Positions 1 to 7,265 of a stretch of 11,683 nt of DNA are shown here, one piece after another (the stretch's first letter is position 1; each line of letters starts with the position of its first letter). Below the pieces are notes generated by a model that saw only the letters and a list, made by a program, of their open reading frames with translations, did not search any database and was not told the DNA's origin. Source of the DNA: an uncultured Erysipelotrichaceae bacterium. Its GTDB lineage: Bacteria > Bacillota_I > Bacilli_A > RFN20 > CAG-826. The position numbers and the translations under genes are program-made. Location of the stretch: the NCBI GenBank assembly GCA_902782395.1, contig CACZNF010000011.1, positions 1 to 11,683 on the forward strand. Direction: 5' to 3'.

Positions 1-3000
1 GGTAACAAGTTCACCGCGAATAATGCAGAATTCATCGGTGACTATGGTCAAAAAAATGCTTATATCACAGCAGGCTCAAAAGTGAACGAACAAATTTGTG
101 ACGAAGGTTTTGTCTTGCTCAAAAACAAAGACAACTTCTTACCAATGGCCGCAGAAGGCAAAAAGATTTCTTTAGTTGGCAAGAGCTCAGGCAACCTCGT
201 GCGTGGTGGTGGTGGTTCCGGTTCCGGTAGCGTCAACGGTGAAGAAAACTGGCAACTTACCCGTGACTCTGGTGGTAACGCCACAATTAAAGGCTCTCTT
301 GAAGAAGCTGGCTTTGAAGTTAACAAAGAGATCCAAAAGTTCTACGGTAAATGGTCAAGCGGTGGCTGGGGTGGCTTATCTTACTCCAACGACAGCAAGT
401 CCGGTTCTGGCAGAACAAACGGTAACGATGGTTGGAAAGGTAACTCCGAAGTGACAATTGGTGAAACACCAATTAGCAGTTACTCCGCCGAATTATTAGC
501 GACCCTCGACGAATATAAAGACGCCGCTATCCAAGTCATCTCTCGTGAAGGTAGTGAAGGTTGTGACGTTAAAACATGCAACGCTCACGATAGTAAGAAA
601 ACAAATTCCAGTGCGGAACAAGTTTCTGAAAGACACGCTCTTCAATTATCCCAAAACGAAGAAGATTTATTTAATGAAATTAAAAAGCACACAGATAACG
701 TTATTATCATTATCAACTCTGGTAACGTCTTCCAATGCGACCAATTTGAAAACGATGATAAAGTTAAAGCCATCCTTTGGATTGGTAACCCAGGTGCTGT
801 CGGTGCTAAATCAGTTGGTAAGATCTTAACTGGTCAAGTCAACCCATCTGGTCGTACAGTTGATACATGGGCTCGTGATTTCACACTTGACCCAACATAT
901 CAAAACTTCTCTGATAACTCACAAACCAATTTAGTGACTGATGCAAGTGGCAAAAAGCTTTATGCTCCACAAGATACACTTCTTAACGCTGATGGTACAC
1001 CAATGCACAGCTTAGGTACCGATAAAAACTATAAGTTAGACGGTGCCCCAAGATGGGATACAAAACGTGGTGGTGAAGAATTCAAAGTTGTTTCTGGTGG
1101 TTTAAACGGTGTTAAACCTGCTTCCTATGTTGCATACGAAGAAGGTATCTATGTTGACTACCGTTACTATGAAACAAGATATGCTGATATGGCTAAATCT
1201 AATAAGAAAGCCGCTGATGAATGGTACGCTGGTAACGAAGGTGTTATCTACCCATTCGGTTATGGCTTAAGCTATACAACATTCAAACAAACAATCGTCT
1301 CTTCTAACGTTAAAGGTAAAACACTCAAGAGTGGTAATACCCAAGTTGAAGTGAAAGTTAAAGTTAAGAACACCGGTAACGTCGCTGGTAAAGAAGTTGT
1401 CCAATTATATTGGAAAGCTCCATACACCAAAGGCGGTATCGAAAAAGCTAATAATGTTTTATGCGCTTTCGATAAGACCAGATTACTTGAACCAGGTGAA
1501 GAACAAACACTCACATTAAAATTCAATACCCAAGATGTCGCTAACTATGACTTCGCTGATAAGAATAATAACGGCTTCAAGGGTTATGAATTAGATGCTG
1601 GTACATACTACATCTCTCTCAATAAGAGTGCTCACGAAGAACTCGGTACAGTTAAATTATCCGTTGCTAAAGGCGGTATCAAATTCGAAAAAGACCGTTA
1701 TACAGGTAACGAAGTTAAAAACAGATTCACTGATAGAGGCTTCTATAGCTGCTTACCAGGTGAAAAAGATTTCGATTTCGAACAATTCTCTCGTGAAGAT
1801 TTATCCAAGAAACCATTACATCCAACTTTCGAAGACCGTAAAGTCAAAGAAGGTAGCCGTTATGAAGAATTCTTAACACATGAATTCACAATGGATGATT
1901 TATTAGATGGTAAGGGTGAATACATCCCACTTGAATCTCTTAAAACAAAAGCTGACATTCAAGCCTTAGGTTGGACACAATCCGCTTCCACAGTCAGCAA
2001 AGCTGATAGCATTAAATTCCAAGATTTAGTTGGTTTAGATATCAATGACCCACTTTGGGAACAAGCCATGAATCAAATGACATATGCTGAAATGATTAGT
2101 TTCTCCTATGGTGGCAGCGCTCACAATCCAAAGATTGATAGAATGGACAAACCACAAACAGGCGATAGTGATGGTCCTTCCCAATTCCAATACATCTGGT
2201 GGGCAGGCGCTCCAATCGTTGCTGCGACATATAACGTTGAATTAGCGTTAGAACAAGGCAGAATGGTCGGTATGGAAGCTCATATCTCTGGTACATATGG
2301 TTGGGCTGGTCCAGCTGTCAACTTACACCGTTCTCCATTCGGTGGCCGTAACTTCGAATACTACGCTGCTGATCCATTCTTAATGGGACGCATCGCTGGT
2401 AGAGTCGTTGCTGGTGCTACTGATGAAGGTTTATATTGCTATTTCAAACACTTCGCTGTTAACGATCAAGAAAAGAACCGTGAAGGTGTCTCTTCCTTCT
2501 TAACAGAACAAGCGTTACGTGAGATTTATCTCAAACCATTCCAAATGTGTATTCAAGAAGGTAAATCCATGGCCTTAATGTCATCCTATAACCGTTTAGG
2601 TTTAATGGAAACCGCTGCTTCTTACCCATTATTAACAGAAGTCTTACGTGATGAATGGGGCTTCCAAGGCGCTATCATTTCCGATATGACCCATAGTGGT
2701 AATAGCTCAGTTAACTATAAGTGCTATGAATGTATCAATAACCGTATCCTTGCTGGTTGTAACCAACAATTAGATAGCAATGGTTTCAAAGATGACATTC
2801 AATGTAAATGGGATGCCGCTGCATTTGATGGTAAAGGCGCTCCAGTCTTTACAAACAAAGCTGGTGAAAAAGTTGAAGCCTATACATGGTGGTACATGCT
2901 CAGACAAAACTGCAAAGAATCCATGTGGGTTTGTGCTAACTGTGGTGTTATGAGTAAGACACTCATCAAAGAAGCTAACTTAAACTTCGTTGGTGTTGAA

Positions 3001-3372
3001 CGTAATTACTTAGAAGCCGCTGTTGGTAAAGAAATCAACATTAAGGTTGAAGCTCCAGAAGAATTAGCTGGCGCAGAATTATCTATCGATCCAGTTACTC
3101 CATTACCAAAAGGCTTAGTCTTCGAAAATAACACCATTAAAGGTAAGTTAGAAGAAGCTTGTAACGTCTTTATCCACGTCTTAGCGGATAATGGTGGTCA
3201 AAAAGCCGGTTCTAGTATTCAAATCTTCGCTCCAGCGATTGCTACAGAAAACAAGATGTCTGGTGGTGGTTGCTTCGGTGGATTAGAAACCGCTTTAAGC
3301 GCAGTTGGCTTACTCGCTCTTGCTTCCGTGGTCGCTCTTGTGATCAGCAAGAAAAAGAGAGCTAACGCCTAA
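1..3372 (+). CDS. Permuted GH3 surface glycoside hydrolase, 5' end outside window
   Basis: The frame is open from base 1 and gives 1123 residues. Alignment with the next gene (shared ANNAEF near the N-terminus) suggests only about 20 residues, the signal peptide, are missing; the GTG at 82 is therefore not the start. Domains in window numbering: alpha/beta sandwich GH3 domain about 30-420 (VLLKN near 37, NPSGRT at 281-286, YPFGYGLSYTTF at 417), Fn3-like domain about 436-550, TIM barrel about 670-960 (DGP at 724, GRNFE from 782, KHF at 816-818, probable nucleophile Asp895 in ISDM), an He_PIG-like Ig domain about 1010-1080, then Gly-Gly-Cys1091, a hydrophobic helix and a KKKR tail. This is the reverse of the usual GH3 domain order, a known permuted form. 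It probably removes sugars from the non-reducing end of a glycan outside the cell; the substrate is unknown. Odd points: AADP replaces the usual SEDP, and AGCN replaces AGTD. Family confidence is high; specificity is not determined. Confidence 0.93.
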   Translation, partial: GNKFTANNAEFIGDYGQKNAYITAGSKVNEQICDEGFVLLKNKDNFLPMAAEGKKISLVGKSSGNLVRGGGGSGSGSVNGEENWQLTRDSGGNATIKGSLEEAGFEVNKEIQKFYGKWSSGGWGGLSYSNDSKSGSGRTNGNDGWKGNSEVTIGETPISSYSAELLATLDEYKDAAIQVISREGSEGCDVKTCNAHDSKKTNSSAEQVSERHALQLSQNEEDLFNEIKKHTDNVIIIINSGNVFQCDQFENDDKVKAILWIGNPGAVGAKSVGKILTGQVNPSGRTVDTWARDFTLDPTYQNFSDNSQTNLVTDASGKKLYAPQDTLLNADGTPMHSLGTDKNYKLDGAPRWDTKRGGEEFKVVSGGLNGVKPASYVAYEEGIYVDYRYYETRYADMAKSNKKAADEWYAGNEGVIYPFGYGLSYTTFKQTIVSSNVKGKTLKSGNTQVEVKVKVKNTGNVAGKEVVQLYWKAPYTKGGIEKANNVLCAFDKTRLLEPGEEQTLTLKFNTQDVANYDFADKNNNGFKGYELDAGTYYISLNKSAHEELGTVKLSVAKGGIKFEKDRYTGNEVKNRFTDRGFYSCLPGEKDFDFEQFSREDLSKKPLHPTFEDRKVKEGSRYEEFLTHEFTMDDLLDGKGEYIPLESLKTKADIQALGWTQSASTVSKADSIKFQDLVGLDINDPLWEQAMNQMTYAEMISFSYGGSAHNPKIDRMDKPQTGDSDGPSQFQYIWWAGAPIVAATYNVELALEQGRMVGMEAHISGTYGWAGPAVNLHRSPFGGRNFEYYAADPFLMGRIAGRVVAGATDEGLYCYFKHFAVNDQEKNREGVSSFLTEQALREIYLKPFQMCIQEGKSMALMSSYNRLGLMETAASYPLLTEVLRDEWGFQGAIISDMTHSGNSSVNYKCYECINNRILAGCNQQLDSNGFKDDIQCKWDAAAFDGKGAPVFTNKAGEKVEAYTWWYMLRQNCKESMWVCANCGVMSKTLIKEANLNFVGVERNYLEAAVGKEINIKVEAPEELAGAELSIDPVTPLPKGLVFENNTIKGKLEEACNVFIHVLADNGGQKAGSSIQIFAPAIATENKMSGGGCFGGLETALSAVGLLALASVVALVISKKKRANA

Positions 3373-3390
3373 TTGTTAGTGTAACAATTA

Positions 3391-3418
3391 AGACCCTCAC
3401 ACGAGGGTCTTTTATTTT
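3391..3418 (+). terminator. Intrinsic terminator of first GH3 gene
   Basis: A perfect 8-bp stem (AGACCCTC 3391-3398 with GAGGGTCT 3403-3410) and a 4-base loop are followed by a T-rich tail at 3410-3418. A second perfect 8-bp hairpin with a 3-base loop (3371-3378 with 3382-3389) starts at the stop codon just upstream, so two hairpins stand in tandem. Confidence 0.88.
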
Positions 3419-3479
3419 GCGAAAAAGTAAGATTACATCAAAACAAAATAATTATGCCCATATATGCGTAATCGTATAA

Positions 3480-3511
3480 TTGTCATGTTTTCAAAAAATG
3501 TTTGTCATATT
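3480..3511 (+). repeat. Direct repeat TTGTCATRTT upstream of second GH3 gene
   Basis: TTGTCATGTT at 3480-3489 and TTGTCATATT at 3502-3511 match at 9 of 10 bases. They start 22 bases apart, about two helical turns, which would put both on the same face of DNA. They lie about 50-80 bases upstream of the best -10 box (3563-3568), where an activator could bind. The repeat is seen; its role is inference. Confidence 0.4.
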
Positions 3512-3534
3512 ATGAAACCTTCCTTCAATTTATA

Positions 3535-3568
3535 TTGAAAGTACTAATGCATTACGGAACATTATAAT
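3535..3568 (+). promoter_or_regulatory. Candidate promoter of second GH3 gene
   Basis: A consensus TATAAT lies at 3563-3568. The nearest good -35 match, TTGAAA at 3535-3540, is 22 bases away, longer than the usual 17, so the promoter may depend on an activator or use a poorer -35. TTGAAA forms the right arm of an inverted repeat (TTCAAT 3524-3529, ATTGAA 3534-3539), and a 10-bp palindrome TAATGCATTA lies at 3545-3554 between the boxes. Either could be an operator. The leader from about 3575 to the start codon would be about 70 bases. Confidence 0.4.
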
Positions 3569-3585
3569 TTAAGTTTCTATATTCT

Positions 3586-3609
3586 ATTTGCACTCGAGTT
3601 GAGGCAAAT
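3586..3609 (+). promoter_or_regulatory. Leader hairpin before second GH3 gene
   Basis: ATTTGC (3586-3591) pairs with GCAAAT (3604-3609), and inside it CTC (3593-3595) pairs with GAG (3601-3603), leaving one bulged A and a 5-base loop GAGTT. There is no T-tract after it, so it is not a terminator. It ends 22 bases before the ribosome binding site GAAAGGA (3631-3637) and could stabilise the mRNA end or affect translation. Confidence 0.35.
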
Positions 3610-3643
3610 TGAATAATGCAAAACAATATGGAAAGGAAAACAT

Positions 3644-6600
3644 ATGAAGAAACAATTACTTATCCCAATTTTTCTTGCCGCGTTAACCTTGCCAGCATGC
3701 TTAAATAAAGGCTTATCCGCGAACAACGCTGAATTTATCGGCGAATATGGTCAAAACGATAAAGCCAAATACATTGAACATGCTTCCAAAGTTCAAGACA
3801 CCTTAGCAGAAGAAGGTTTCGTCTTATTAAAGAACAAAGACAACTTCTTACCAATGCAAGGCCAAGGCAAAAAAATTACTCTCGCTGGTAAAAGCTCACC
3901 AAACTTAGCTCGTGGTGGTGCTGGTTCCGGTTCTGGCTCAGTCTCCAGTGGTGTTGATGATTATCAACTCGTTGGTGGTGCTGATGGCCACGTCAAAGGC
4001 GCTCTTGAAGAAGCAGGCTTTGATGTCAACAAAACACTCTGTGAATTCTATGGTACTTGGAAATGGAGCAATAATCGTGCTTCATGGTCAAGCAACTCCA
4101 AATCAGGTGCTGATAGAACAAACGGTAACGATGGTTGGAAAGGTAACTCCGAAGTTACAATCGGTGAAACCCCAATCTCCTCCTACTCAGATGAACTCTT
4201 AGCGACAATGGATGAATACAACGATGCCGCTATTCAAGTTATCACTCGTGAAGGTTCTGAAGGTTGTGACGTTAAATTATGTAACGCTCACGATAGCAAA
4301 AAGACAAACTCCAGCTATGAAAAGATCTCAGACAGACACGCTCTTCAATTATCTCAAAACGAAGAAGATTTATTAGCTGAATTAGGAAAACACACAGACA
4401 ACATTATCGTTCTTATCAACTCTTCCAACATCTTCGAATGTGAACAACTCGAAAATAACGATAAAGTTAAAGCCATTATTTGGGTTGGTAACCCAGGTGA
4501 CCGTGGTATCCGTGCAGTTGGTAAAATCTTAAACGGTGAAGTTAACCCATCTGGTCGTACAGTTGATACATGGGGTCGTGACTTCAGAGAAGATCCAACA
4601 TTCCAAAACTTCTCCGATAACGCTCAAACCAATGAAGTTACCTTATCCAATGGTAAAACATACTACGCTCCACAAGACACAATGTTCACCAAAGACGGCG
4701 ATCCAATGCTCAGCTTTGGTACAGATAAAGCTTATAAAGATCACGCTTCCCCACGTTGGGACAATGCCCGTGGTGGTGCAGAAGCCAAAGTTGTCTCTGG
4801 TGGTATCAACGGTGTTAAACCAGCCGCTTATGTTTCCTACGAAGAAGGCATCTATGTCGACTATCGTTACTATGAAACAAAGTATGCTGATATGGCCGCT
4901 AAGAACAAAAAAGAAGCCGATGATTGGTATAACAGCAAAAAAGGTGTTTTATACCCATTCGGTTATGGCTTAAGCTATACAACATTCTCACAAAAGATTG
5001 TTAAAGCTAACATTAAGAAAGGCGCTAAAGTCGCCAAAGATAAAGAAGTTATCGGTTTAACTGTTGAAGTTAAGAACACCGGTAAAGTCGCTGGTAAAGA
5101 TGCAGTTCAACTTTACTTCAAAGCCCCATATAAACAAGGTGGTATTGAAAAAGCTGACCACGTCTTATGTGCATTTGGCAAGACCAAATTATTACAACCA
5201 GGCGAAACAGAAAAAGTCTACTTATCATTCTATTTACAAGACGTCGCTAACTACGACTTCCAAGACAAGAATGGTAATGGCTTCAAAGGCTATGAATTAG
5301 ACGCTGGTAATTATGAACTCTTACTTGGTAAGAACGCTCATGATAACTTCGCTAAATTCGGCTTCAAACTCGACAACCGTCAATATGAAAACGATCGTTT
5401 CTCCGGTCATAAAGTTGAAAACCGTTTCACAGACAATGGTTTCTATAGCTCTATGCCAGGCGAAAAAGACATCGAATTCAGACAAATGAGCCGTGCTGAT
5501 TTCGACGGCACATTCCCAACACACCCAACTTTCGAAGATCGTAAAGTTAAAGAAGGTAGCCGTTATGAAGAATTCTTAACAACTAAATTCTCCTTAAAAG
5601 ACTTCGAAGAAGGCAATAACGAATACGTTCCAGCCGCTGCTCGTAAAGATGAAAGCGTTGCTGCTAACTGGAAACAAGGTTCCAAAGATACAGCCTTAAA
5701 GATTATTGATTTAAAAGATGCTGATTTAGATGACCCAAGATGGGAAGACCTCGTTAACCAAATTTCCTGGTCTGATATGATGAAAGTCATTGAAACAAAC
5801 AAGATGGCTTCTCAAGCAATCAGTAGCGTCGGTAAATCTAATTTCTCCGAAGGTGATGGTCCACAAAAATTCTCCATCATGTGGTGGGTCTCTTCTCCAA
5901 TCATCGCCGCGACATTCAACCAAGACTTAGCTCATAAGCAAGGTGAATGTGTTGGTATGGAATCTCACATCAACAATAAATCCGGTTGGTGGGGCTGCGC
6001 TGTTAATACTCACCGTTCTCCATTCGGTGGTAGAAACTTCGAATACTACTCAGCTGATCCATTCTTAATGGGCCGTATGGCTGCTCAAGTCGTCGGTGCC
6101 GCTACAGATAGAGGCGTCTACGCATACTTCAAACACTTCGCTACAAACGATCAAGAAAAGAACCGTGAATCCGGTATCTCCTTCGTGACCGAACAAGCGT
6201 TACGTGAAATTTACTTAAAATCCTTCCAAATGGTCTTTGAAGAAGGTAAATCCATGGGTGTCATGGGTTCCTACAACCGTATGGGCTTAATGGAAACAGA
6301 AGCTAACTACTTCTTATTACACGAAGTTCTCCGTGGTGAATGGGGCTTCAAGGGTTCTGTCTTATCCGATATGACCCACAGTGGTAACGGTTCTGTTGAC
6401 TTTGACTGCTACGAATGTGTCACAAACCGTGTCTTAGCTGGTTGTAACGCTCAATTAGACTCCAGTGGTTTCAATGGTGCTTCTCAAGCTAAATGGGACA
6501 ATACCTTAAATGGTCCTGTCTACACAGCAACAGATGGCTCCAAGAAGATCTCTTACTCCTACTGGTACGCTGTTAGATCTTGTGTTAAAGAACATATGTA

Positions 6601-7015
6601 TATGTCCTCACGCTGCACAGGTACAAACAGAGGTATCACAAAAGTCGCTCTCGAAGGTGGCGAAAGCTATGCTTATGTCGAAGCTAATAAAGCATACGAA
6701 TTTGCTCCATCCATCGAAGGTGCAGAACAATACAGACTCAACCAACGTGTTGATTTACCAAAAGGCTTAGAATTCAAAGATGGCAAGCTCACAGGTAAAC
6801 CAGAACTCGAAGGTGTCTACCACATCGACTTCATCGGCGAAGATGCCCAAGGTAAAGCCGTTGGTGGTTATAAATTAATTCTCACTGTCACAACAGGCGC
6901 CGCTCCTGGTGGCTGTGGTGGTGACATCGCCGCTGTCGGTGCAATCATTACATTGGTTGCCATCGCCGGTGTTGGCTTACTCCTCGTTTCCAAACGCAGA
7001 AGACAAAGAGCCTAG
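3644..7015 (+). CDS. Permuted GH3 surface glycoside hydrolase, complete
   Basis: The gene encodes 1123 residues from an ATG with GAAAGGA 7 bases upstream. The N-terminus is a signal peptide; LPAC ending at Cys19 resembles a lipobox, though Pro at -2 is unusual, so signal peptidase I cleavage near SA-NN is an alternative. Domain order: alpha/beta sandwich about 45-435 (VLLKN at 60-64, NPSGRT at 301-306), Fn3-like about 455-565, TIM barrel about 690-1000 (DGP at 738, GRNFE from 796, KHF at 830-832, probable nucleophile Asp909 in LSDM), He_PIG-like domain about 1025-1080, then Gly-Gly-Cys1091-Gly-Gly, a hydrophobic helix and an SKRRRQRA tail. It is a close paralogue of the upstream gene: motif spacings in the barrel are identical and only the flanks and Ig-like domain differ clearly. 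It has its own promoter region and terminator, so it is probably transcribed alone. Like its paralogue it has SADP and AGCN in place of SEDP and AGTD. A beta-glucosidase or beta-xylosidase-like activity is plausible but not shown. Confidence 0.95.
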   Translation: MKKQLLIPIFLAALTLPACLNKGLSANNAEFIGEYGQNDKAKYIEHASKVQDTLAEEGFVLLKNKDNFLPMQGQGKKITLAGKSSPNLARGGAGSGSGSVSSGVDDYQLVGGADGHVKGALEEAGFDVNKTLCEFYGTWKWSNNRASWSSNSKSGADRTNGNDGWKGNSEVTIGETPISSYSDELLATMDEYNDAAIQVITREGSEGCDVKLCNAHDSKKTNSSYEKISDRHALQLSQNEEDLLAELGKHTDNIIVLINSSNIFECEQLENNDKVKAIIWVGNPGDRGIRAVGKILNGEVNPSGRTVDTWGRDFREDPTFQNFSDNAQTNEVTLSNGKTYYAPQDTMFTKDGDPMLSFGTDKAYKDHASPRWDNARGGAEAKVVSGGINGVKPAAYVSYEEGIYVDYRYYETKYADMAAKNKKEADDWYNSKKGVLYPFGYGLSYTTFSQKIVKANIKKGAKVAKDKEVIGLTVEVKNTGKVAGKDAVQLYFKAPYKQGGIEKADHVLCAFGKTKLLQPGETEKVYLSFYLQDVANYDFQDKNGNGFKGYELDAGNYELLLGKNAHDNFAKFGFKLDNRQYENDRFSGHKVENRFTDNGFYSSMPGEKDIEFRQMSRADFDGTFPTHPTFEDRKVKEGSRYEEFLTTKFSLKDFEEGNNEYVPAAARKDESVAANWKQGSKDTALKIIDLKDADLDDPRWEDLVNQISWSDMMKVIETNKMASQAISSVGKSNFSEGDGPQKFSIMWWVSSPIIAATFNQDLAHKQGECVGMESHINNKSGWWGCAVNTHRSPFGGRNFEYYSADPFLMGRMAAQVVGAATDRGVYAYFKHFATNDQEKNRESGISFVTEQALREIYLKSFQMVFEEGKSMGVMGSYNRMGLMETEANYFLLHEVLRGEWGFKGSVLSDMTHSGNGSVDFDCYECVTNRVLAGCNAQLDSSGFNGASQAKWDNTLNGPVYTATDGSKKISYSYWYAVRSCVKEHMYMSSRCTGTNRGITKVALEGGESYAYVEANKAYEFAPSIEGAEQYRLNQRVDLPKGLEFKDGKLTGKPELEGVYHIDFIGEDAQGKAVGGYKLILTVTTGAAPGGCGGDIAAVGAIITLVAIAGVGLLLVSKRRRQRA

Positions 7016-7050
7016 TCTTAGAAACTAATTTCTAACTAAAAAACATGCAG

Positions 7051-7083
7051 ACTGCTAGGGTCAATTCGGCCCTAGCAGTTTCA
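7051..7083 (+). terminator. Hairpin terminator after second GH3 gene
   Basis: A perfect 10-bp stem (ACTGCTAGGG 7051-7060 with CCCTAGCAGT 7070-7079) encloses a 9-base loop. The T-tract after it is short (TTT at 7079-7081), but an A6 run precedes it at 7038-7043, so termination may be stronger on the opposite strand or only partial here. Partial read-through into the next operon is possible. Confidence 0.65.
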
Positions 7084-7097
7084 TGCATATTAATGCG

Positions 7098-7126
7098 TAT
7101 ACATTATGCGCATAAGGTGGTATGCT
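7098..7126 (+). promoter_or_regulatory. Candidate promoter with palindromic operator in spacer
   Basis: TATACA (7098-7103, 4 of 6 to TTGACA) and TATGCT (7121-7126, 4 of 6 to TATAAT) are exactly 17 bases apart, with a TG at 7118-7119 giving an extended -10. A perfect 12-bp palindrome TTATGCGCATAA (7104-7115) fills most of the spacer. A repressor there would block RNA polymerase. A central CpG is consistent with a LacI-family operator but does not prove it. A second inverted repeat, TGGTAT/ATACCA (7118-7123, 7131-7136), overlaps the -10 and the likely start of transcription. Confidence 0.42.
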
Positions 7127-7152
7127 ATTTATACCAAATAAAATCGTTAATA

Positions 7153-7190
7153 AAGTTTCATCTTAAATCGTACGTATTAAGATGGGACTT
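7153..7190 (+). promoter_or_regulatory. 38-base near-perfect hairpin in leader
   Basis: The two 19-base halves are reverse complements except at four places. Two of these become G-U pairs in RNA (7157 with 7186, 7158 with 7185); the other two form a small internal loop (7167-7168 with 7175-7176). A 14-bp stem lies below this loop, and CGTACG lies at the tip. No T-tract follows, so it is not a terminator. It could be a leader RNA element or a protein-binding palindrome in DNA. Confidence 0.55.
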
Positions 7191-7200
7191 GATTATATAC

Positions 7201-7254
7201 CCCTAGAAAGGAGAATGTTATTCGGTAGTTAATTATCTAGGGTTAACCGAATAA
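7201..7254 (+). promoter_or_regulatory. Structured translation-initiation leader, possible pseudoknot
   Basis: The only strong Shine-Dalgarno before the lipoprotein gene is AAAGGAG at 7207-7213, 52 bases from the ATG at 7266. Between them TTATTCGGT (7218-7226) and ACCGAATAA (7246-7254) form a perfect 9-bp stem. CCCTAG (7201-7206) is complementary to CTAGGG (7237-7242) in the hairpin loop, giving an interleaved, pseudoknot-like arrangement or two competing folds. If the hairpin forms, the effective Shine-Dalgarno to ATG distance falls to about 15 bases. A five-codon ORF (ATG 7215, TAA 7230) starts only one base after the Shine-Dalgarno, too close for efficient initiation. Confidence 0.5.
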
Positions 7255-7265
7255 ATCATCAAATT

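Noticed and set aside
82..84. GTG as the start codon of the first gene
   Set aside because: The frame stays open to base 1 and the upstream residues (ANNAEF, GDYGQ) match the N-terminal region of the paralogue, so the true start lies outside the window.
4536..4973. 145-codon open stretch in another forward frame inside the second GH3 gene
   Set aside because: It lies wholly within a clear GH3 domain, has no ribosome binding site, and its composition follows from the codon bias of the real frame. Similar shadows occur at the matching place in the other genes.
7153..7190. Intrinsic terminator
   Set aside because: The stem is strong but AT-rich, and no T-run follows it on either strand.
7215..7232. 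Five-codon leader peptide (MLFGS) as an attenuator
   Set aside because: Its ATG is one base from the Shine-Dalgarno, too close for good initiation. It has no run of regulatory codons, and no terminator hairpin with a T-tract follows.
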